From the NCBI GenBank assembly GCA_021613535.1, contig CP075492.1, positions 18,724,001 through 18,788,000 of the forward strand: a stretch of DNA of 64,000 nt, in the 5' to 3' direction. Positions 20,253-30,190 of the stretch are shown piece by piece. Every line of letters starts with the position of its first letter. Positions within the stretch are counted from its first letter, which is position 1. This DNA is from Adineta vaga. Its lineage: Eukaryota > Rotifera. Made by a program: the position numbers and the translations under genes. The notes under the pieces were generated by a model that was not told the DNA's origin, made no database searches, and was given only the letters and a program-made list of their open reading frames with translations.

Positions 20253-21149
20253 TTATAATTGAGCAGTATGAAAAATGATTTCACAAGTATGTTCCCAAAC
20301 TTTTTTTGACATTTCTTCATTTGATACTTCCTTATTTGGGACAGTTTCGCCTTTCTCATCGATGCATCTCCAACCTTTCTCTGTCCCTAATATGCCATGT
20401 ATCATAAATTCCGCACAATCTTCAGGACTGATACCCCAGCCAAGAGCTCTCAAAGCTTTTGCAGGTACTCGAAGATAAATAGGTAAACCATTGGCTATCT
20501 TAGTTCTAACACTACCTGGAGATGCATGTATAAAACTAACATTGGCATTTTCTGGTTGAGAAACAAGATATTGAATGACAAGATCAGTAAATGCCATAGC
20601 ATGATTAGCAGCTGCCAAAAACGAATAATTGTTTTTGAGTGCCATATCATTCCAATTGATTTTCGATGGATTACCTCTTTTACTATTCAAAACAAAGAGA
20701 ACTTTGCCACCATGTGGAGATGATAGAAGTAATGGAAGAAGTTCTTTGACAAATAAAACTCGACCATAATAACTTACAGCCAATTAATCATCAATATTTT
20801 CTTTGGTTGGTGTACGACCAGTTAATGTTAATATGCCTTGAGATAAAACGAGTACATCAACTGCATTAATTTGTTTAGTAATTCTTCGAATTTCAGACAT
20901 TAATGAAACATCGGCACGTATAAAATTTCCATTCGAACCTAATTGAGATAGGATTTCATCGGCAGCAGATTGGTTACGTCCAATAATTGTCACATGAGCG
21001 TCCGGACAGTGTTTACGATATGCAAGAGCGATTCCACAACCAATACCAGATGTACCACCAACTACGACGACATGTAGAGATGGTTGTAAAGAAGACAATA
21101 TTTGTGTGTTCGAGGCAGCGACAGCATGTACATCAGACATGTTATACAA
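20253..21149 (-). pseudogene. Short-chain dehydrogenase broken by one in-frame TAA
   Basis: The reading frame of 298 codons is open apart from one TAA at 20784-20786, with the same frame continuing at once as LAVSYYGRVLFV. Residues about 27-60 hold the Rossmann nucleotide motif GGTSGIG and downstream IIGRN. NADV appears as RADV, and the NNAG-type region as LVLSQG. The usual catalytic YxxxK is replaced by NYSFLAAANHA, so the Tyr is present but the Lys four residues on is Ala. Some SDR subgroups have this pattern, and the oxidoreductase activity is uncertain. One base change (AAA to TAA is the simplest) would explain the stop. It is therefore a recent pseudogene, a null allele or a sequence error. 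A hairpin lies 29 nt past the 3' end. Confidence 0.75.
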
Positions 21150-21740
21150 CGATTCAAAATCTAAAAATTTTGTTTTTCATAAATCATTTATAGTATGAAT
21201 GAATGCAGAGAAATCTATATTAAGTGTATGAGAAGAGAACGACAACATTATTTTTTGCATCGCCGTAGAGAACAGAGAACAGAAAAAAAATATGAAAACG
21301 AGATGGTTATATAGGATAGAAAAAGGCGAACGTCTGTACTTCTTATACTTTATCGTACTTCTTCGTACGCCTCTTATTTTAAATAAAGCTCCGCAGTAGA
21401 TAAATAATAAAAAATGTTGCATAGCAAGAAAATCAAACCGAAAGGAAATATTGGACGACAAGCTAAAAGTAGAAATGTTTTTTTCTATGAGTCATGTGAA
21501 ATATAAACTTCCAACTCCAATTAATTATACAATATCTTAAAAAACACCCATACAATAATATTCAATAACGTATATTATAGTTACATCAGATTGTTTTCCA
21601 TCGTTAGGACAAGCAATTCGAACAAATAATTTCAAAAATGGTTAAAAATATTTCTCTTGAAATTTTTGTCATAGATGTTTCCACAGTGGAAGAACATTTC
21701 ATTGAATCTAGTATACACACTGGGTCTTGTCTCATATGTA
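21150..21740. other. Intergenic stretch, nothing recognised
   Basis: AT-rich flank of the SDR gene; open frames are short and unconvincing. Confidence 0.5.
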
Positions 21741-21744
21741 AATC

Positions 21745-22515
21745 GTTTTTAGTGTACTCAAAAAGTGAGTACACTACTATAATCGGTCTGTATGTTCGTC
21801 CGTCCGTTTACACGATAACTCTTCACAACTACATTCGATTGAACTGAAACTTTGTGCACATATTTGTCTCATTAATATCTCGGTCGAGTTCGAAGATGAG
21901 AATGATCTCTCGAGAAATGGCTGAGTTATCGAAAAAATTGTCATTTTTCACCAGACTATCCCTGAGGGGGATACAGGGTTTTTTGAAAAAAACATTTTCT
22001 CTCAAAATTATTTAAAACATGTATGAATCAACTCAGTTTTTAACGCTGATTCCGAATCTGATATTGGTTTTGAGTCAAATCGTATAGTTTACTAATGAAA
22101 AAATGCGCAAAAACTGTATTTTAACATCGAATTGCCTAAATACGTTTCATATGATGTGTAGTTTGGGAGTTTCCCAAATGCTTGGTTTTGTAGCTAGTCG
22201 GAACGACTATCAAAAGAGAAAAATCTGATCTCCAAACCTATTGATATTGATAATCTAGTATGAAAATGCTGATATGTGTATCTATCATAGATCTTTTATA
22301 GATTCATGAGGTTGCATATGACCGTTATTCCGATAGATTCAAATAAAAAAATTCATTCACAACTCAGCATGAGAAATCTTGCTCCATCGAAACATTTCTC
22401 GTGGTAATTTTGATGCGTAGACATTCTAGAATGGTCCATCTCTCCCATACACTTTTTGCAGTACACATAACTCTCGAATAAAATCCGAAGTTTCCGCATT
22501 TTTTTAATGAACGTA
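21745..22515 (+). repeat. Dispersed repeat R1, copy 1
   Basis: Begins near a palindrome GTGTACTC-AAAAA-GTGAGTACAC and contains CGTTTACACGATAACTCTTC and AATGGCTGAGTTATCGAAAA. The same blocks occur in inverted order at 48540-49505, and the distal end (CTTTTTGCAGTACACATAAC) recurs at 50780-50848. Non-coding and diverged; probably an old transposable element without recognisable coding capacity. Confidence 0.8.
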
Positions 22516-22596
22516 TATCTTAGTACTCAGAAAAACGCAGATATATTACATTGTATATTTTTTATCACTTCCCATCGATCTTTTATTCCGTATCCA

Positions 22597-23293
22597 TAAA
22601 AAACATCTCTAGAGTAGATAAACTTTAAAATCATATATGTGGATATTTACACTAACATAAAAACAAATACTGTTGGTTTTTGATACTCTTTTCATAAATA
22701 TAGGAGAAAAATTTATTCTTCTACTGCAGAAAATGCTCAACTTTGTTTTGTATGATGTATATATCAGTATAATGTCAGTGGAAGAATATTTCTGTTAATT
22801 GAAAAGGTAACAACTTCAATACTATGCATGCTGACATCAAAAAATGAGTAATGCAAAGCAAAAATAGGATAAATAGGTAGGTTTTTTTTCTTGTGCTATA
22901 AAAATCGATACAGCAAACGTTAAGAAACTATACTATATTGTTGATGAGTTTTCAGAAAAGTATGAGTATTCACTACTGCACCAGACAACGACAAAACGAA
23001 TGAATAACAAATAGATGTCGTAAAAAATAAACTATGTGATTAGCACCGCTGATATCTATAGCTAAGCTTAATAATCAATTCAGTCGAATTGTTTCTAACT
23101 AGCAACAGAAAATTCCACTATTAACTTTCATTACAGAATAAAATGCCAACATTTTCACTATTTACATGACGTAAAATATTCTTGTATTCTTTCTAATCTT
23201 TAATGCATTTGACAATGTAAAGAAATTCTTTCTTGTGGGTGGGTGTGATTGTATCCCTTCTTCTTTCATACGCTCACCCACACCAACACCCTG
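22597..23293 (+). repeat. Dispersed repeat R2, copy B
   Basis: Matches 8614-9282 over its whole length apart from indels of about 100 and 60 nt. It ends, like copy A, in a TGTGGG-type inverted repeat with the same spacer GTATCCCTTCTTCTT, so the hairpin was copied with it. Confidence 0.85.
23231..23293. repeat. TGTGGG-type inverted repeat, 3' of DJ-1/PfpI gene
   Basis: TCTTGTGGGTGGGTGTGA, spacer TTGTATCCCTTCTTC, then CTCACCCACACCAACACCCTG. Lies 64 nt beyond the stop of the DJ-1/PfpI gene and is the end of R2 copy B. Confidence 0.75.
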
Positions 23294-23357
23294 TTTTTAT
23301 ATTTTATTCACTAAATCAAAATGGAAAAAATATTTTTTTGATGTGTCAGTATAGTTA

Positions 23358-24026
23358 TTATTGTTCGTTTTCTTCAAGAATCCAAGTGAAAGGATCATCG
23401 TCTTGTTGTCTAGGAACAAATTCAGCTATTTTGTGCGTCCATTTGACTAATTCTTTATCGTAACGTGACATTAAAAACGCAGCCATCATGTCCATACCAG
23501 CCGTGATGCCACTACTCGTCCAAAATTTACCATCAACTGTCCATCGTCCTTTTTCTGTCCAATGAACTTGAGAAAAATTTTGAACAGCAAATTTTTGGAC
23601 ACTCTTATTTGTTGAAGCTTTTTTACCATTGAGAACACCAGCAGCAGCAAGAACAATAGATCCAGTACAAACACTCATCACAATATCTACTTCTTGAACA
23701 CATTTTTGAATAAATTCAACTAATTCTTGTGTAAATTGGGTATCTAGAGGAACGCCAGGTAGAAAAAGAAGATTCAGAGGTGGACATGTTGCATAAGTAC
23801 ATGTTGGTAGTTGTAAGGGTCCTGAAGCAGGAGCAACTGGTTCAAGAGAATCAGAAATATAATGAAAATTCATAGGTATTGCTTTTGATACATATGATGA
23901 TGGAGCAGCTATTGCTTGGAGATATTTAGGAGTTAACATTGTTAACGAATCAATGGAACCTGCTGCATCTAAGAGTTGATACGATTTCAATAAAATAATA
24001 CCAACTTGAAGAGGTATTGCCGTCAT
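23358..24026 (-). CDS. DJ-1/PfpI-family protein, isonitrile hydratase-like
   Basis: 222 residues, intact, no signal peptide. The glutamine-amidotransferase-like fold is shown by the nucleophile elbow SVCTGSIVLAAAGVLNGK, with Cys at about residue 120, and by a C-terminal SSGITAGMDMMAAFL block typical of the InhA/AraC-N-terminal branch. The first strand PLQVGIILLKSYQLLDAAG fits the expected N-terminus, so the start is secure. In isonitrile hydratases the nucleophile region continues with THW; here it reads STNKS, so that exact activity is doubtful. Other roles in the superfamily include glyoxalase, deglycase or chaperone-like functions. Probably cytosolic. The branch is mostly bacterial and fungal, so transfer from a non-animal source is plausible but needs a tree. 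Confidence 0.85.
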   Translation of the reverse strand: MTAIPLQVGIILLKSYQLLDAAGSIDSLTMLTPKYLQAIAAPSSYVSKAIPMNFHYISDSLEPVAPASGPLQLPTCTYATCPPLNLLFLPGVPLDTQFTQELVEFIQKCVQEVDIVMSVCTGSIVLAAAGVLNGKKASTNKSVQKFAVQNFSQVHWTEKGRWTVDGKFWTSSGITAGMDMMAAFLMSRYDKELVKWTHKIAEFVPRQQDDDPFTWILEENEQ

Positions 24027-24740
24027 ATTCGATATTGGTTATAACAAAAAATGAAAGCAAAGTAAAAGAATCCACGTGTTTTATAAACATACCTGTATAT
24101 AAATCTATTCTATAGAAAGAGGAAAGAAAAAGAAAATACACTCTTTCTATAGAAAACTAATAACATGTGTATTGTATACAGAGCTGAGACGCATGTACGA
24201 ATTACATGTTGTTACAGGTATGATGTACATACACATGCCTTCACACACTCCTCTCCATCTATTTTTCTATTATCATTAATACATTCTTTTTTATAACGTT
24301 TTGAATGAAGACATCGCTAATAATCGTATCTAAATATAGCATCCACACCCATCCTCAACTTTCATCGCAACTATTCGGTTGATAAACGCATTCTCAAACA
24401 CACAGATGCTCGTGCTTCTCTCGGCATATTACAAGTCACTACAATAAAGAATAAACATCATTTTCCTGGCAGACCGATAGCTCTGATATGTATTTTCGGA
24501 TTTATTATACCAATTTCTCGAATAGTTTTTATTTATTAATTATCAATAATTTGAAAGCGATTTGTAGTCGTGTTCAGCTTGTATCAGAAATTGTTATCAT
24601 CACACAGAACGTTCTAACCGATCAATTTATTCTACTTTTCACACTTTTTGTTTTTTTGTTTTATCTAGATTATCGTGTTACTTTTCTATCTTCACCTGTC
24701 CATTTCGACACCATATTGTCAAGCATAAAATAGATGAATA
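24027..24740. other. Intergenic stretch with half hairpin
   Basis: No gene recognised. A half unit of the TGTGGG-type repeat (ATCCACACCCATCCTCAAC) lies at 24341-24359 with no partner arm. Confidence 0.5.
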
Positions 24741-24742
24741 CT

Positions 24743-24810
24743 CTTGAGGGTGGGTGTGGGTAACATATTAATATATGTGTCTCGCTCACACCCTCACCCA
24801 CACCAACCCT
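24743..24810. repeat. TGTGGG-type inverted repeat
   Basis: CTTGAGGGTGGGTGTGGG left arm, AT-rich spacer with ACATATTAATATATGTG (itself palindromic), then CACACCCTCACCCACACC. No stop codon of a recognised gene lies nearby. Confidence 0.8.
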
Positions 24811-25035
24811 GTCTTGTGCTCACCTCTGATCACTATCATAATGTAGAAGTAGGTCTCACGATAGCAACTACTTACTATGAAGAACAACCAGAAATCAAAA
24901 CACTAAACAGTGGTAAAGAAGATAAATAATAAGACAATTATCAGAGACTGTTTAATCACGAAGCATCATTCAGAAAAAGCTATATTATCAATCCAGATAT
25001 AAATTCAATGTGACACAGAAGTCTCAGTTCAATTA

Positions 25036-25077
25036 GTGAGGGTGCATATTGAATCTCATCCACTCTCACCCTCATGA
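25036..25077. repeat. TGTGGG-type inverted repeat, degenerate
   Basis: GTGAGGGTGCATA, spacer, CTCTCACCCTCAT. Short copy lacking most of the G-rich units. Confidence 0.55.
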
Positions 25078-25340
25078 TACTTTGTTTCACACATCAAAAC
25101 ACATCAAGCTTAAATAGAGCGACTCCTTATTTATATCATAACAGGCAGTTTACGTTTTACATGGGGTTCGTGCATGGAATTCTGTGTGGGCTGATGCTCA
25201 CAATATATTATAATATCCGTGTACAGTTTTGGAAGATCTTAAAAATTACTCAGAATCGGACTTCTCACCTTCAACCAGTACCATACGATAGCAAGGACAA
25301 GAATAACCAATCCATTAAGGATGAATGTCAAGAAATGTAA

Positions 25341-25897
25341 GGACCCGTGTTTTAGTTTTTCCAAGCAGTCAATTAAATGAAGTATTCAAGATTGGATTCA
25401 AGAAGCTTTAGCTCTGGTTGTTATAAATAACGGTCTTGCGGTCTCCGTCTTTGTTACACATTTCTTTTATTTTATTTTCATTTTTTAATATTTTTTATAT
25501 GCTGGTCACAGTATTTTTCAAGACTGTTTCAGAGTTTGGTATGCTACCCCTCCCTGTGCTTAATATCATGTATATAATCACCGTCTGAATAAAAATACGA
25601 ATACGTCTATGTGCATTGCGCCACACATTTCATACGTGAGTGTCAGACTCGTCTGCCATCTAGTTTTAACGTACAAATTTCTGATTGAAAGATGTACAGA
25701 AATATAAAATACATAAAAAGGAAGAAACGAAAAAAAAAACTGTTTGGTATTATTTTGTATAGAAAGGTTTTTTTTGGTTGATCATTATTATTCTAAAGAA
25801 ATTGACCTTTATTTTTTTTGCGTTCTGTCGATAGAATAATATAATATTGATTTGCGTGTGACAAGCACAACTCTGAAATAAAACATAAAAACATCGA
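25341..25897. other. Intergenic stretch, nothing recognised
   Basis: No gene or repeat seen. Likely includes the promoter of the membrane-protein gene that follows. Confidence 0.5.
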
Positions 25898-26500
25898 ATG
25901 AGAAAAGAAAGAGATTCAGAACCGTTTTTGGTCGACCCATCCGAACAAAGATCTTTCAACAAAAATCAATCTCAATCATGGGTTCATTATTTAGTTGGTA
26001 GTGTTGTATCACCATCGCATATTGGTTTAATAATTCTTTTTATTCTTCTTTTTATTCCAATAACTGTACTTATTATTGGAATAAATTATCATGATCCACG
26101 TTATTGTTCAATTGAACCTCGTATTCCTATATTTTTAATCGTTCATGGAAGTGTTCTATTTGGATGGCTTACTCTTGTTATTATCGTTTCAATAATAATA
26201 ATACAAATGGCTAAAGAAAATTCTTTATTTACTTCACCAATTCTTGTAATTATATTCAGTATATTTATTGTTCTTTCCACGATATTTTTAATCATTTGGA
26301 CAATAGTTGGAAGTGTATGGACATTTAATGTATATCAATGGGTAACTTATTATTATGATACACAAACAAATTTTTATCCGTATAACTATTGTCAACCAGA
26401 ATTATATCGATTTGCATTTACTTATATTATTTTATCTTATATTATCGTATTTTTTCAATGTTGTTATTATTGTTTTAATAATAAGTTTATTTTACAATAA
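25898..26500 (+). CDS. TMEM272-like four-transmembrane protein
   Basis: 200 residues. A charged cytoplasmic N-terminus of about 35 residues is followed by four hydrophobic segments: about 43-63 (HIGLIILFILLFIPITVLII), 78-104, 112-135 and 168-188. Between the first two is CSIEPRIPIFLIVHGSV, and near 135 is IVGSVWTFNVYQ. Both blocks match the pattern I know from TMEM272-like proteins (Cys-x2-EP-x-IPI and GxVWVF). The molecular function of that family is unknown. It is probably in the plasma or an internal membrane. Single exon with its own ATG. A hairpin lies 317 nt downstream, and the neighbouring receptor is convergent. Confidence 0.65.
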   Translation: MRKERDSEPFLVDPSEQRSFNKNQSQSWVHYLVGSVVSPSHIGLIILFILLFIPITVLIIGINYHDPRYCSIEPRIPIFLIVHGSVLFGWLTLVIIVSIIIIQMAKENSLFTSPILVIIFSIFIVLSTIFLIIWTIVGSVWTFNVYQWVTYYYDTQTNFYPYNYCQPELYRFAFTYIILSYIIVFFQCCYYCFNNKFILQ

Positions 26501-26817
26501 ACAATGATGTGCTATTTTTTCAGAACAATATTTTTATCATATATTTTCTGTATATATATTTGTTTGAACCGCTTCTTTTTTTCGAGTTGTAAATAAAAAA
26601 AACATTGATTTAAATCTACTATTTACAATTGAATCCTTGATTATTCAAGTTTGTTTCCTATAAGATGAGGGTCACATTTATACACTAGTCTTACTTTCAT
26701 ATTTTCATTCCTCATCCTCAAGCTGAGCATTGTCAAGTACATCTGAATATTTTCGTTTACTATAACTGTACTTTAATCATGAGCTTTTATACAGCAATGA
26801 AACGTGCAAGAAGATAT

Positions 26818-26877
26818 CGGGTGTGGATAATGGTATGGATATGGTTGACTTAAACTACTCGCACCCACACCCTCAAA
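26818..26877. repeat. TGTGGG-type inverted repeat
   Basis: CGGGTGTGGATAATGGTATG left arm, right arm CTCGCACCCACACCCTCAAA. It lies between two convergent genes. Confidence 0.7.
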
Positions 26878-26934
26878 CATTTCTTTCACCATCGACGACA
26901 TAAACTGAATACAATAACATTACAATACATTTAA

Positions 26935-27180
26935 CCCTTTCGGGACCGGCGACGCTTTAAAGCGTCATTGAAATTGTATATGATCTGGCGCAAGTGAATT
27001 CGAATTTTTCCCGAATCTTTTCGAAGTAGGTGAGATAAAGATGCGGATCATAACACAAACATGTAAAATAAAGCAACCGTAACATTTCCTTCGAAGATAC
27101 CCACGACAGATTCGAATTCACTTGCGCCAGATCATACAAAATTTTAATGACGCTTTAAAGCGTCATCGGTCCCGAAAGGG
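26935..27180. mobile_element. piggyBac-type MITE with about 72-bp terminal inverted repeats
   Basis: A 246-bp element flanked by TTAA (26931-26934 and 27181-27184). Ends CCCTTTCGGGACCG and CGGTCCCGAAAGGG. The inverted repeats run about 72 bp inward and include the nested perfect palindrome GACGCTTTAAAGCGTC in each arm. TTAA duplication and CCC/GGG termini are the piggyBac signature. It is non-autonomous and sits 25 nt beyond the stop of the receptor gene at 27205. The high arm identity suggests a recent insertion. Confidence 0.9.
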
Positions 27181-27204
27181 TTAATAATTTCATTATGATA
27201 TTTA

Positions 27205-28167
27205 TTATGAAGGCATTACTCTTGGACGTCTTCGTCTAAACCAACGTCGAGGATCAATAAAATTTTGAATTTTTTCTTGTAATTTAGGCACAACATGAAG
27301 ACAAACGAATGGAAACAACATAATAACATGATTAGTAAAATAATTTATCAATCTATGTGCAACAGCATTTATAATCCATCCACGTTGACGAGCTGCATTA
27401 AAAAAATGTAATGGAAAATTAATTGAAAGAAATAAAAATGATATTGATAAAATTTGAATAGCCATCTTTCGATGTTTCTTCCATTGAATAGGTTGATGAA
27501 CACGAATTTTTTGAAGTATAACACGTACAAAGAGAATCACATTAAGAAATGCAATTAAACCAATTGAAAGAAAACCATGAACAACTGACTCATATGTTGG
27601 AATAATTGTATTACGACGATAACAACCAGTACCACATACACTTGATGTATAATCCCAAAAATTTTCACATGGATATAAAAAAATCATTGTTGCATAAAAA
27701 ATGCATAAATATGAAAGTACTATAATCATTGGAATGTAATGAATGAAAAGTATTTTTCGACGTGTACGAACTAATGATGAATGAAACGCTAAAATATGAC
27801 GTTCAAATGATGCCCATGCTAAAAAGACATGAATTGATCCGTATACACCAGTATCTACAAATCGCCAAATAAGACAATATATTGGATTTGCTGGCCAAAC
27901 TGTTCTATTGTGTCGATTGAAACTAACAGTTGCTGAAACACAAACTAATACATAAATAAGACCTAAGAATAATAGAATGATAATTGCATGATTATGAATT
28001 GATTGACGAAGATTACGAATAAACAATAAATGACCAAGAATAAATAAAGAACATAGAACAGAAGGAATTTCAAATGAAAATGTTAACCAAAAACTTGTAT
28101 CAGCATCAATTGGTAGAGGAACTGAAGTAGGAACAGTTGTTAATATTGAGTTATTTATTACAGACAT
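27205..28167 (-). CDS. Rhodopsin-like G-protein-coupled receptor
   Basis: 320 residues with seven hydrophobic helices. The first begins near 27 (FSFEIPSVLCSLFILGHLLF). The end of helix 3 reads WASFERHILAFH, where the canonical DRY is replaced by ERH. The extracellular loop after helix 4 carries CENFWDYTSSVCGTGC. Helix 7 is FPFVCLHVVPKL, where NPxxY would be expected. It is a clear paralogue of the receptor at 30191-31195 (the same ERHIL, PCEN and DYTS blocks), the two flanking a small membrane-protein gene. The ligand is unknown; this branch looks like the peptide-receptor-like expansions of rotifers. The N-terminus has one N-glycosylation sequon (NNS). Single exon. Confidence 0.85.
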   Translation of the reverse strand: MSVINNSILTTVPTSVPLPIDADTSFWLTFSFEIPSVLCSLFILGHLLFIRNLRQSIHNHAIIILLFLGLIYVLVCVSATVSFNRHNRTVWPANPIYCLIWRFVDTGVYGSIHVFLAWASFERHILAFHSSLVRTRRKILFIHYIPMIIVLSYLCIFYATMIFLYPCENFWDYTSSVCGTGCYRRNTIIPTYESVVHGFLSIGLIAFLNVILFVRVILQKIRVHQPIQWKKHRKMAIQILSISFLFLSINFPLHFFNAARQRGWIINAVAHRLINYFTNHVIMLFPFVCLHVVPKLQEKIQNFIDPRRWFRRRRPRVMPS

Positions 28168-28819
28168 ATTTAATCTTCTTTTTTTTTGTAAGTAAATGAA
28201 TATTTCAGAAGAAACTCATTAGACATGCGATCATTGTCAATTCAGCGTTTCTCTCTTTTTATTTCAATTAGTAATACGCATTTATTTTAACAATGACCTA
28301 AGAACACAATTATTTATCATAATTAATAGCGCATAATAAATAGTTTCAAATTTAGATATAAACATGTTCGACGTCATTCAGTTTTTAAAGTGCATCTTTT
28401 TTTCTTTTGTAAAACTGCCATAAATAGAACTATACTTATACTTCAAAGAATTTTCTCATCAGTTTTTGTAAAGAGATAATGTTCATTTTTACATTCACTA
28501 TGACATATTACGATCATGTTTCATATCTTCATCTGATAAAGAAATAAAAAAATCAATCTTTTTCTGAATATATTTTTTGCTTTAACTATCTACTTCGAAT
28601 AGTGAGTGCGTTTATTTAGCGTACATCAACACATTTCATGGTTGTTTGTAACGAAAAAAAACGATGAAACGTGGAGTTTTTCTCTTAAGAACAGAACGCA
28701 AAGAACAAATATATTAAATTTTGTCGCCTATGTTATTGAGAAAAGGTGGCCTTCACAATTATACGCACGATAGTAGTGGTATACAAGCGTTTGAAACATT
28801 ATTCTTTTGCGATTAAACT
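28168..28819. other. Intergenic region between divergent genes
   Basis: AT-rich stretch shared by the 5' ends of the receptor (minus) and the small membrane-protein gene (plus). No gene or repeat seen, and no core promoter motif can be assigned with confidence. Confidence 0.5.
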
Positions 28820-29383
28820 ATGGAAAAACTTTACAAATTTTTGAAACCGATGGCTAATATCTATACTATTCTATTCATGTGGTCTCTATCAATTGTTAAT
28901 TTTTATTTTCTTGTAAAACCACTGAATGATTATGCCATTTCAGCCTCCTTAGATACAATACCGATAGTTCTCGATACTATGAATTACTACACTTCTGAAG
29001 AAGGATATCAAGTTCTATCGAATCTCGGCGAAGATGGACGTAATGCGTATCGCTTAGTCAATTATGTAGATTTTATTTTCCCATTTTTGATTTGTTTATC
29101 ATTGACTTTATCAAATATTGCTTTAAAACAACGATATTATCATATAATTGCTCCATTCGTGTTTATGATCTTTGATTATTTGGAAAATATTGCAGAAAAA
29201 TATGTTTTGGAAATTTTTCCAGGACGAAATGATTTCATTATGAACTTAGCTTGCTACTTTGGATTGATGAAGATGTTGGCCATGAGTATCGCATGGATCA
29301 ATTTACTATGGAACATTTTACAATATTTTTGTAAACGGCAACAACGATCATCGGAAAAACACATAGAACAGAAAAGTCAATAG
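28820..29383 (+). CDS. Four-transmembrane protein of unknown function
   Basis: 187 residues, intact. Four predicted membrane segments: about 12-31 (YTILFMWSLSIVNFYFLV), 77-97 (FIFPFLICLSLTLSNIAL), 108-124 with FMIFDYLENIAEKYV, and 148-170. Between segments 1 and 2 lies a loop of about 45 residues with a YTSEEGYQVLSNLGEDG stretch. The FDYLEN motif, acidic in a membrane segment, is the most distinctive feature and would be the best search handle. The tail is basic and Gln-rich. I do not recognise the family. A hairpin lies 66 nt past the stop. Confidence 0.7.
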   Translation: MEKLYKFLKPMANIYTILFMWSLSIVNFYFLVKPLNDYAISASLDTIPIVLDTMNYYTSEEGYQVLSNLGEDGRNAYRLVNYVDFIFPFLICLSLTLSNIALKQRYYHIIAPFVFMIFDYLENIAEKYVLEIFPGRNDFIMNLACYFGLMKMLAMSIAWINLLWNILQYFCKRQQRSSEKHIEQKSQ

Positions 29384-29449
29384 ATTTTTTCTTCCAACAT
29401 TCGTTTGTATTGCTTTTTTATAAGAAATCAGAGATTTTTCAGTATGATC

Positions 29450-29486
29450 AGGGTGTGGGTATGCTGTATTCACCCACACCCTCAAA
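29450..29486. repeat. TGTGGG-type inverted repeat, 3' of membrane-protein gene
   Basis: CAGGGTGTGGGTATG, spacer CTGTAT, TCACCCACACCCTCA. A compact hairpin whose arms pair for about 11 nt; 66 nt after the stop. Confidence 0.85.
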
Positions 29487-30190
29487 TAGTTACGGATATT
29501 TCAGTATCAAAATAGTATGAAAGATAAATAAATTCTAACCACGTATCTTAGTTTCTTGATATAATTTGTTAAAAATAAGAAACGATGCACAAAAGATGAA
29601 CTTCATTTCATATAACTTATTTTTGTTCGTATTTACTATGCTTCTAAGAAAACTTATTTTCATCTTTTCTACTGATGCATTGAGAAAAAAGTTATATTAA
29701 TCTGCGCCTTTTTTTTCCTGTCAACACATTGGGTTAATCCTATGGAATCTCATCGTTCTACTAGTAGATTATATAAAAAGAAAAGCCAGAATTCATTTCT
29801 GTTTTTTTATGGTAGAATTTACGACCTATGAGAAAAAAAGAAGTTTTTATCTTGCGAATGTCCGATAATTAATATACTTAAGTTGCGTTAATACGAAGAT
29901 GTAATTTTCTATCTTTTTTATTTTTACATTAAAAACTTGTCTGCTATTCGATAACTTTTGTATTATAGTTTAATTTTCGCCCTTAATGATCAATAGTGGC
30001 GTTTTCTCATTTTCTTCGTTAATATTTATATAGGCATACAAACATCCTTTAAGAAAAAATGCCATCAAATTTAAAGTGCATCAATTATTTAGATTAAAAG
30101 TACTTTAATCTGTGTCGTCTGATTAACGGCAAATTAGATAATCATCTTTTTTTCATCTCTCTATTCCAGTGTAAAATCTACAAGAACAGA
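29487..30190. other. Intergenic stretch, nothing recognised
   Basis: Very AT-rich 5' flank of the receptor gene; no gene, no repeat match. Confidence 0.5.

Noticed and set aside
25074-25340. 88-codon plus-strand frame with one hydrophobic segment
   Set aside because: It begins inside a hairpin repeat, has no clear signal peptide or family pattern, and could be chance. Left unannotated.
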